A stretch of 64,000 nt of DNA from CAVTAV01 sp963732795 (lineage in GTDB: Bacteria > Pseudomonadota > Alphaproteobacteria > CAVTAV01): assembly GCA_963732795.1 (NCBI GenBank), contig CAVTAV010000002.1, forward strand, positions 996,338 to 1,060,337. Reading direction: 5' to 3'. Shown in pieces: positions 56,825-64,000 of the stretch; positions within the stretch are counted from its first letter, which is position 1, and the number at the start of each line of letters is the position of its first letter. The notes beneath the pieces were generated by a model, which did no database searches, was not told where the DNA came from, and was given only the letters and a program-made list of their open reading frames with translations. The position numbers were made by a program, and so were the translations under genes.

Positions 56825-59263
56825 ATGACGACGGAATCCACCCGCTATATTCGATGGTTCGAGACGCTCGGGCTCGGAGACGTGCCGCTCGTCGGCGGGA
56901 AGACCTCGTCTCTCGGCGAGATGTACTGCACGCTGACCGGTGAGGGAGTCCACGTCCCGAACGGCTTCGCTGTCACGGCTGAGGCCTATCGCGACCTCAT
57001 CGCCGCGCCCGGCGTGCTTTCGCGGCTCGAGAAGCTGCTCTCCGGAGTCGACAAGCGCGATGTGACCGATTTCGCACGGCGCGGGGCAGCCTTACGCAAG
57101 CTGATCTACGAGACGCCGCTACCGGACGAGCTCGTCCGCGACATCGGCCACGCATACGAAGCGCTCGAAGCGCAATACGGCAGCGGCGTGGATGTCGCGG
57201 TCAGAAGCAGCGCGACGGCGGAGGATCTGCCGACGGCTTCATTCGCAGGGCAGCACGACTCCTATCTAAATATTCGCGGCAAGGCCCACCTGATCGACGC
57301 CTCCAAGCGCTGCTTCGCCTCGCTCTTCACCGACCGGGCGATCGGCTACCGGATCGACAACGGCTTCGACCATTTCAAGGTGGCGCTCTCGATCGCCGTG
57401 CAGAAGATGGTGCGGTCGGACGAGGCGGCGAGCGGCGTGATGTTCACCCTCGACACGGAGTTTGGCTTTCGCGACGTCGTTCTGATCAACGGCGCTTTCG
57501 GGCTCGGCGAGAACGTGGTCCAGGGCGCGGTGGACCCGGACGAGTTCCTGGTCCACAAGCCAACCTTTCTCGCCGGCCATCGCGCGGTCCTGCAGCGGCG
57601 TCTGGGCGCGAAGCAGTTCACGATGATCTACACCAAGCGCAAGGCTCACAAGCCGACCCGCAACGTTCCGACCAAGCGCGACGACCGCGCGCGGTTCTGC
57701 ATCACGGACGACGAGGCGCTGACGCTGGCCGGTTTTGCCATCAAGGTCGAGAAGCACTATAGCGACCATGCTGGCCACGCCATGCCGATGGATCTCGAAT
57801 GGGCCAAGGACGGCGAGACGGGCGAGCTGTTCATCATCCAGGCCCGGCCCGAGACGGTGGTCTCGCGGCGCGAGCGCGGCAAGTTTTACCAATACAGTCT
57901 CAAGGGCAAAGGCAAGGTTCTGGCGACCGGCCGGGCGGTCGGTGAGAAGATCGCCCAGGGCAAGGTGCGGGCCGTGACGGATTCGGCCGGGCTCGCCCGC
58001 TTCTCCGACGGCGAGGTGCTGGTCGCGGATACGACCTCGCCGGACTGGGAGCCGGTGATGAAACGTGCTGCCGCCATCGTCACCAATCGCGGCGGCCGGA
58101 CCTGCCATGCCGCCATTGTCGCGCGCGAGCTCGGCATTCCCGCCGTGGTCGGCGCTGGCGACGCAACGGCTCGGCTAAAGGACGGGCAGGCGGTCACGGT
58201 GTCCTGCGCCGAGGGCGACGACGGCCATATCTATGCCGGGGCCGTGCCGTTCGAGATGACCGAGATCGACACCTCGGACGTCCCGCGCCCGCGCACCAAG
58301 GTCATGATCAATCTCGGCAATCCGGAAAGCGCATTCCATATGAGCTTTCTGCCGAATGACGGCGTGGGGCTGGCGCGGATCGAGTTCATCATCGCCGAAC
58401 ACGTCAAAGCCCATCCGATGGCGCTGTTGCATCCCGATCGCGTCATCAACAAGCACCAACGGCGCGACATCGAGCGGCTGATCCAGCACTATCCGGATGG
58501 CGGGGCGTTCTTTATCGAGAAGCTGTCGGAGGGCGTCGGCACCCTGGCGGCGGCGTTCTATCCCAAGCCCGTGATCGTCAGGATGTCGGACTTCAAGACC
58601 AACGAATATGCGAACCTGTTGGGCGGCCGGTCGTTCGAGCCGGTCGAGTCCAACCCGATGATCGGATTCCGCGGCGCATCGCGCTATGCCCATCCGAATT
58701 ACGAAGAAGGCTTCGCGCTCGAATGCGCCGCCTTGAAACGGGTGCGCGACGACATGGGGCTGACCAATGTCCGCGTGATGATCCCGTTCTGCCGACGCGT
58801 GCAGGAGGCGGAAGCCGTGCTCGCGGTGATGGCGAAGAACGGCCTCAAACGCGGCGAAAACGGACTCGAAGTCTTCGTTATGTGCGAGATCCCGAATAAT
58901 GTGATCCAGATCGACGCGTTTGCGAAGCTTTTCGACGGGTTTTCGATCGGATCGAACGACCTGACCCAGCTCACCCTCGGCGTGGACCGGGACTCCGAGA
59001 TCGTCGCCTTCGATTTCGACGAGCGTGATCCCGGCGTAATGGAAGCGATCCGACAGGCGGTCGTGGGCGCACGGCGCAATCACCGGCATTCCGGCATTTG
59101 CGGCCAGGCCCCGTCCGATTTCCCCGAATTCGCCGAGTTCCTGGTGCGCCAGGGCATTGACTCCATCAGCCTCAATCCCGACACGGTCATCCCCACGACC
59201 TTCAGAATCGCCAAGATCGAGGCGGAACAAGCAGCCGATCGCCGACGTTCCGTCGCGGAGTGA
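56825..59263 (+). CDS. ppsA: Phosphoenolpyruvate synthase
   Basis: 812 residues from ATG 56825. ATP-grasp domain: VGGKTSSLGEMY, DVAVRSSATAEDLPTASFAGQHDSYLNI and MPMDLEWAKDGETGELFIIQARPET. Swivelling phosphohistidine domain: IVTNRGGRTCHAAIVARELGIPAVVG with His428. PEP-binding barrel: GVGLARIEFIIAEH, GFRGASRY, MCEIPNNVIQI, FSIGSNDLTQLTLGVDRD and SGICGQAPSDFPEF with Cys759. It converts pyruvate plus ATP to PEP, AMP and phosphate. Intact. Under a low-oxygen site it may keep PEP available or run toward ATP. Confidence 0.96.
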   Translation: MTTESTRYIRWFETLGLGDVPLVGGKTSSLGEMYCTLTGEGVHVPNGFAVTAEAYRDLIAAPGVLSRLEKLLSGVDKRDVTDFARRGAALRKLIYETPLPDELVRDIGHAYEALEAQYGSGVDVAVRSSATAEDLPTASFAGQHDSYLNIRGKAHLIDASKRCFASLFTDRAIGYRIDNGFDHFKVALSIAVQKMVRSDEAASGVMFTLDTEFGFRDVVLINGAFGLGENVVQGAVDPDEFLVHKPTFLAGHRAVLQRRLGAKQFTMIYTKRKAHKPTRNVPTKRDDRARFCITDDEALTLAGFAIKVEKHYSDHAGHAMPMDLEWAKDGETGELFIIQARPETVVSRRERGKFYQYSLKGKGKVLATGRAVGEKIAQGKVRAVTDSAGLARFSDGEVLVADTTSPDWEPVMKRAAAIVTNRGGRTCHAAIVARELGIPAVVGAGDATARLKDGQAVTVSCAEGDDGHIYAGAVPFEMTEIDTSDVPRPRTKVMINLGNPESAFHMSFLPNDGVGLARIEFIIAEHVKAHPMALLHPDRVINKHQRRDIERLIQHYPDGGAFFIEKLSEGVGTLAAAFYPKPVIVRMSDFKTNEYANLLGGRSFEPVESNPMIGFRGASRYAHPNYEEGFALECAALKRVRDDMGLTNVRVMIPFCRRVQEAEAVLAVMAKNGLKRGENGLEVFVMCEIPNNVIQIDAFAKLFDGFSIGSNDLTQLTLGVDRDSEIVAFDFDERDPGVMEAIRQAVVGARRNHRHSGICGQAPSDFPEFAEFLVRQGIDSISLNPDTVIPTTFRIAKIEAEQAADRRRSVAE

Positions 59264-59327
59264 TGGAGCGCAAAGGCCACGCGCCGTATGATGCCTTGAG
59301 CCTGCGCGAGAAGGTCTTGGGGGACTG

Positions 59328-61047
59328 ATGCCGGTTCACAATTCCGAAGTCGTGGAGGGCTTCAACCGCTACGCCACGCTTCTCGAAATCCAGGGCGCCA
59401 ACCCGTTTCGCATCCGCGCCTATCGGAATGCCGCGCGCACCATCCAGAACCTGCCCCATAGCCTCGAATCCATGCTGGCGGAAGGCGAAGACCCGGACGA
59501 TCTCCCTGGCATCGGCAAGGATCTCGCGGACAAGATCCGGGAATTCGTCGAGACCGGCCGTCTCAAGGCGCTCGAAGAGTTAGAACGATCCATGCCGGGC
59601 GACCTCGTTGAGCTCACCACCCTGCCCGGCCTCGGCCCCAAGCGGGTCAAGATTCTCTATGACAAGCTCGCCATCGAGCATATCGAGGATCTCGCCAAGG
59701 CCGCCAAGTCGGGAAAGCTTAAGACATTGTCCGGCTTCGGCGCCAAGACCGAGGCCAACATCCTGAAGGAAATCGAGCATCGCCGGCAGACCACGGCGCG
59801 CATCCGCCTTCGGGAGGCCGAGGAGTTCGCGACGCCCCTCGTCGCCTATCTCGAAAAGGTCAAGGGCGTCAAAAAGGTAATCGTCGCCGGCAGCTACCGG
59901 CGGCGCAAGGAGACGGTCGGCGATCTCGACATTCTGGTGACCTGTAAGACCGGCATCGACGTGATGAAGGCGTTCGTCGCCTATGACGAGGTGGAAGACG
60001 TCGTCTCCAAGGGCACGACGCGTTCGACCGTCGTGCTGCGTTCCGGCCTTCAGGTCGATCTCCGCGTCGTGCCGGAGGCGAGCTACGGCGCGGCGCTGCA
60101 TTACTTCACCGGCTCCAAGGCCCATAACATCGCCGTCCGCAGGATGGCGGTCGATCGCGGGCTGAAGCTCAACGAATACGGTGCATTCAAGGGCGAAAAG
60201 CGGATCGCCGGCAAGACGGAGACGGAAATTTACGACCTCGTCGGCCTGCCCTATATCGAGCCGGAGCTAAGGGAGAACCGGGGCGAGCTCGAAGCCGCCA
60301 GGAAGCGCAAGCTCCCCCATTTAATCGACGCTCGACGACATCCGCGGCGATCTCCATGCCCATACAAAGGCCACGGACGGCAAGAATACCGTCGAGGAGA
60401 TGGCCCGGGCCGCAAAGGAGCGCGGTTACGGCTATCTCGCAATCAGCGACCACACCAAGCATGTCACCATCGCCCATGGCATGGATGCCGACGGCTTCCG
60501 ACGCCAGTTCGACGAGATCGATCGGCTGAACGAGAAGCTGAGCGGCTTCCGGATCCTGAAATCCGCCGAAGTGGACATTCTGGAGGACGGCTCGCTCGAT
60601 TTGCCGGACGACATCCTCAAGGGCTTCGATCTCACGGTCTGCTCGATCCACTACAAATTCAATCTCTCCGCGGAAAAGCAGACCGAGCGCATCCTGCGCG
60701 CGATGGACAACCCCTATTTCACCATTCTCGGCCATCCTACCGGCCGGCTCCTGGGCGAACGCGAGGCCTATGAGATCGACATGGAGCGCGTGATGGAGGG
60801 CGCGCTCGATCGCGGCTGCCATCTGGAGGTCAACGCCCAACCCGAGCGGCTCGATCTGACCGATATTTATTGCAAGCTCGCCAAGGAGATGGGTCTGAAG
60901 CTCGCCATCTCTACCGACGCCCATACCACCGATACGTTGGATTACATGCGCTTCGGCATCGATCAGGCGCGGCGCGGCTGGCTGGAGCCCGGTGACGTGT
61001 TGAACACGCGAAAATGGCCGGATCTTAAGAAATTGCTGGCCCGGTAA
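59328..61047 (+). CDS. polX: DNA polymerase X family protein with PHP domain (PolX), one frameshift
   Basis: About 572 residues. An N-terminal helical DNA-binding part has FRIRAYRNAARTIQNLP and LPGIGKDLADKIREFVETG (helix-hairpin-helix). A second one reads LPGLGPKRVKILYDKL. The nucleotidyltransferase site is VIVAGSYRRRKETVGDLDILV, with its Asp pair and a third Asp in QVDLRVV. After an extra G near 60331, the PHP exonuclease begins DIRGDLHAHTKATDGKNT and includes YLAISDHTKH, TILGHPTGRLLG, LEVNAQPERLDLTD and ISTDAHTTD. A gap-filling base-excision-repair polymerase with 3'-5' nuclease. It is 64 bp after ppsA and probably in the same transcript. Confidence 0.93.
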
Positions 61048-61059
61048 GGCTTTTCTAGA

Positions 61060-61263
61060 TCAGCCGAGGCTGAACTCTTTGGCGTCCGAGAGATAGACCA
61101 GCCTCTGGCCGTTAATCAGCCGCACTTCCAGACGCCCCGCAGACGCCTGGATCGGAGTCCCCTTCACGAGGAAGCTGGTCTGCAGAATGGTCTGCCAGAT
61201 GGCGGGAAACGTCTCGCCACGGCTCGCGGCGGCGTTGCAACGGCTAAGAAGGTCTGCCGGCAC
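61060..61263 (-). CDS. Small conserved hypothetical protein
   Basis: 67 residues, MPADLLSRCNAAASRGETF, with WQTILQTSFLVKGTPIQ in the middle and LINGQRLVYLSDAKEFSLG at the end. No domain recognised. Residue mix and frame look coding, and the FPAIWQTIL / QRLVY..KEFS pattern resembles small alphaproteobacterial proteins of unknown function. An FNR-like site and a TAGCAT -10 (reverse strand, 61300-61305) lie upstream at the expected spacing. Converges with polX 12 bp away. Confidence 0.65.
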   Translation of the reverse strand: MPADLLSRCNAAASRGETFPAIWQTILQTSFLVKGTPIQASAGRLEVRLINGQRLVYLSDAKEFSLG

Positions 61264-61328
61264 GTTCGAAACTTCCTATCGATTTCTACTGTTTCGAAAA
61301 TGCTAGCGAATCCAAGGGCCTGATGGGA

Positions 61329-61342
61329 TTGATTCAGATCAT
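61329..61342. promoter_or_regulatory. FNR/FixK-type site upstream of the small gene
   Basis: TTGATTCAGATCAT matches TTGAT-N4-ATCAA at nine of ten defined positions. With TAGCAT at 61300-61305 on the reverse strand its centre falls at about -42. It could also serve the rightward lipase gene. Confidence 0.6.
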
Positions 61343-61487
61343 TGCCCACGAATTCGGATCCCGCCCCGGCACGCTTTGTCGCCTGACAAAAACCGGCTAC
61401 TTTTGGTAGCATTCCCCAACGCTTAGCGACGGCCCTATGGACGGGCAATTATCGGGGGCAGGCCCAAGACTCGTTGGAGGCCAGACA

Positions 61488-63745
61488 ATGATGCGGTTGG
61501 GCAGGGGGATCGTCGCCGTCATTGCGGCGGGGTGGGGATTCATCAAGATCGGCTGGGTGACGGCAATGCCGTCCCGCTTCAGCGCGTTCATGGTCGCCGC
61601 CGGCGCCGTGCTCATCCTGTTCACCGACCAGGGCCGCGACATCATCGTCGGGTTCTCCGACAGCGATCACGGCCAGCGGCTCACGATCTTCCTGTTCTGC
61701 GTCGCCTGGCTGGCCTTTCAGTCCTGGTATTGGGCGCGCGTCGCACTGGAGCTTAATCAGGGCACGGACCGCGAGCGGTGGAACGTCTTCACCGAGTGGC
61801 TGCCCCGGCTTTACGGCGCCATCTGCTACGCTTTGGCGGTCTATGCGTTCTGGCGCGTCGATGAGGGCTATCAGGCGATCATAGTCGCGCTATCGGGCGT
61901 GGTTTTCGTGGCCTTCGTCGTGCACCGGTATCATCTCGCCAGACTACTTATGCCCCGCCTCAAGAAGCGAGCGGTGACCCGGGGCGTGACGGAAGCCCTG
62001 ACCGCAAGGCAGGACACCGGAAAGCAAGGATTTCGCCAAGCCGTCGATTTCGCCCCGATCCGGAAGATCGCGCTGTTGGGCTCGATCGCATTCTCGATCG
62101 TGACTCTGGGGCTGATCGTCTGGAACCCGGTCGGGGTCGGCCAGTGGTTCGGGCCGGCGGCGATCGCCTTCCTGGCTTTCGGGCATATCGTTCCCGTTGG
62201 CAGCACCGCCGTCATCCTGGCGACGGAGGCCAGAATTCCGATCATCACGCTGGTCTTCGCCGTCGCCTTCGTCTTGAGCGGCTTCTTCAACAATCACGTC
62301 GTTCCGGTCATTCCAGGCACCGGCCCGTCCGTGGCGGAGCGCGAGACGGTTCCCGATGCCGCCTCCGACTGGCTCAAGACATCCAAACCCGAGTCCGATC
62401 CGAACCGCCCGATCCCGATTGTCTTTGTGTCGACGGCCGGCGGCGGCTTGCGGGCCGCCTATTGGACATCGACCGTGCTCGGCTCGCTGCGGGACGCCTG
62501 CGACGCCTTCGTTCCCCATCTCTTCTCGATCAGCGGCGTCTCTGGCGGCAGCGTCGGCACCGCCTTTTTCGTCGCGAGCACCAAATCGGGCATGACCGCG
62601 CCGTCTAGCGCCGCCTGCAGTCCAGACGTGCCCAAACCCGACAACCGCACGAACACGGCCAAGCGACTCATGCTGAGGGCCGAATCCGCCGACTTTCTGG
62701 GACCGACCGTAGCGGCCCTGCTCTATCCGGATTTCGTCTATCGGCTGGCGCCCCTGCCCTTCCTCAAGGATCGTGGCCAGGCGCTGGCCGATGCGTGGTC
62801 CGATTCCTGGCGGTCGCTTTGCACGGCGGGCGATTGCGCCGGGAAGCACGACGGCGACTTCTTCGACAAGCCGTTCCTGGTGAGCTCCGCGGAGTCGTCC
62901 ACCGCGTGGTCCCCCGTGCTCTTCTTCAACGGGACGCACCAGGAAACCGGCAAGCGCATCATCGCAAGCAATGTCCAGGTGACCGACAGCGTCTTTTCGG
63001 ACGCCCTGGATCTTCAGGGCGTCATCCGCGGCGACGTCACGCTGAAGACCGCCGTCCTGAACAGCGCACGGTTCACCTATGTCAGCCCGGCGGGCGAGTT
63101 GGTGCGCGACCGGAACGGCGCAAAGATCGACGAGGGCCACGTTCTGGATGGCGGCTATTTCGAGAACTACGGGGCCGTGACGTCCAAGCAGGCGGCGGAG
63201 GCGGCGCTGCGGCGGCTGGACAACGAAGGCGTCGAGGTCATGCCGATCTTTATCCAAATCTCGAGCGATCCCGACCTTTCGAACGACGACGATCCGTCGG
63301 TCAAGACCTGCACGGGGTCGCCGGCCATGGCCGATGTGGCCCAGGAGACGAAGGACCAGACCAAGCCCTCGGGCCAGGGACGCCTCTGGGCCAACGAACT
63401 GCTCGCCCCGATCCGCGGCCTGATGGACACGCGGGAGGCCCGCGGGATCCTGGCCATGAAGTCGCTGGCCTGTCTCGCCACTGCCATCCACGAAGGGCGG
63501 GCTCGTTCAAGCACGTGCCGGACGCGGTCTTCGTCCATTCAGGATGTCCGCAACAAGCCGGCAAGGAGCCGCCTCCGCTCGGCTGGCTCATGTCGAAGGA
63601 AGCCCGCAATGAAATCGAGGATCTGTTGGCCCATGGCTGCAACGGCCGGAACGCCAAAGCGTTCGCGACTGTGATGGCGGCGTTGAAGCGATCCTCCGGC
63701 AAGGTCGACCCCGGCATCAGTTTGGGCGTAATCTCATCGCAATGA
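61488..63745 (+). CDS. Patatin-like phospholipase with N-terminal membrane domain, one frameshift
   Basis: About 751 residues from ATG 61488, seven bases after TGGAGG. Residues 1-275 hold about seven membrane helices. The patatin domain then starts PIPIVFVSTAGGGLRAAYW (oxyanion Gly-rich loop), SISGVSGGSVGTAFF with Ser352 in G-x-S-G-G, and EGHVLDGGYFENYG with Asp554 in D-G-G. A Ser-Asp dyad lipase acting on membrane lipids is expected. A frame break near 63500 leads to GSFKHVPDAVFVHSG and the end. The N-terminal membrane part is unlike classic patatins. ATGA overlap with the next gene. Confidence 0.85.
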
Positions 63746-64000
63746 CGCTCCTACCCACCTCCCTCGTCGGCAGCTATCCCCAGCCGGACTGGTTGATCGA
63801 CCGGTGGGCTCTCCGCACCCCAGGCAAGGCCGCCGCGTTCGTGCGGAGACCCTCTGGCGGGTTGCGCCCGAATGACTCGACGAGGCCCAGGACGACGCGA
63901 CCCGGCTGGCGATCGACGATCAGGAGTGCGCGGCGCTCGATATCATCACCGACGGCGGAGATCCGCCGGGAAAGCTATTGAACCGCTGGCAAGGGCACTA
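63742..64000 (+). CDS. MetE-like (cobalamin-independent methionine synthase family) protein, partial and frameshifted
   Basis: Only about 86 N-terminal residues are in the window. MTLLPTSLVGSYPQPDWLIDR is the start of MetE C-domain-type barrels, and after frame changes near 63810 and 63860-63890 the pieces LDEAQDDATRLAIDDQECAALDIITDGEIRRESY continue the family pattern (the D-I-I-T-D-G-E motif). Members transfer methyl groups to thiols using zinc. Overlaps the lipase stop by four bases. Confidence 0.75.

Overview
The window is high-GC, densely coded DNA that looks like an alphaproteobacterial chromosome, most likely Hyphomicrobiales or a neighbouring order. The evidence is the ccoNOQPGHIS order, FixK/FNR-type promoter sites, and families of short palindromic intergenic repeats of the kind common in that group. 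No rRNA, tRNA, CRISPR array, transposase or phage gene was seen. Genus cannot be fixed from the sequence alone.

Layout: 0-2.3 kb holds a partial VOC protein and a lower-GC island with one DUF262/DUF1524 (GmrSD-like) gene. 2.4-7.1 kb has an MFS transporter, a Tat-exported VOC protein, and a divergent SDR / GMC oxidoreductase pair. 7.5-12.7 kb is a periplasmic redox operon: TlpA-like thioredoxin, DUF4266 lipoprotein, DUF3570 barrel, ApbE flavin transferase, DsbD/ScsB. 12.7-16 kb carries a resorcylate-decarboxylase-like amidohydrolase, a methyltransferase and a CE15-like esterase. 16.2-26 kb contains two related loci built on DUF3604 and HupE/UreJ proteins, one with a PpiC isomerase and one with a formylglycine-generating enzyme, separated by an ABC exporter. 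27-34.7 kb is the complete cbb3 oxidase cluster ccoNOQPGHIS. 34.8-45.5 kb is one minus-strand run of 13 genes: a STAS protein, a complete N-type ATPase (beta, epsilon, Q, R, a, c, b, alpha, gamma), a beta-CASP metallo-hydrolase, an AMP-phosphorylase-like protein and a PRPP-synthetase-like protein. A divergent Hsp20 gene follows. 46.4-53 kb is a LacI-controlled carbohydrate/ester locus with a type-B carboxylesterase and a GH3-PA14 glycosidase that share an identical operator. 53-55.3 kb has a CmcJ-like oxidoreductase and an FAD monooxygenase. 55.4-61 kb has a phosphoribosyltransferase, a dienelactone-hydrolase-like protein, PEP synthase and PolX. The end holds a small conserved protein, a membrane patatin-like lipase and the start of a MetE-like protein.

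The clearest system-level signal is a set of FNR/FixK-type sites (TTGAY-N4-ATCAA or near) upstream of ccoN, between the N-ATPase operon and hsp20, between the hydrolase/PRT pair and PEP synthase, and before the small gene at 61 kb. In three of the four, a -10-like hexamer lies at the distance expected for an activator centred near -41.5 in at least one direction. The inference is one low-oxygen regulon joining high-affinity respiration, an accessory rotary ATPase, nucleotide phosphorolysis, PEP regeneration, a chaperone and a repair polymerase.

Many genes are interrupted by single-base indels, mostly insertions of G or C, while the protein sequence resumes cleanly in the next frame. The indels are dense in 5.5-7 kb, 14.8-26 kb and 31-45 kb and nearly absent in 46.4-55.3 kb. 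They hit respiration and ATPase genes alike without stop-codon decay, so sequencing or assembly error is the more likely cause. Such genes are annotated across their full span, with the shifts noted.
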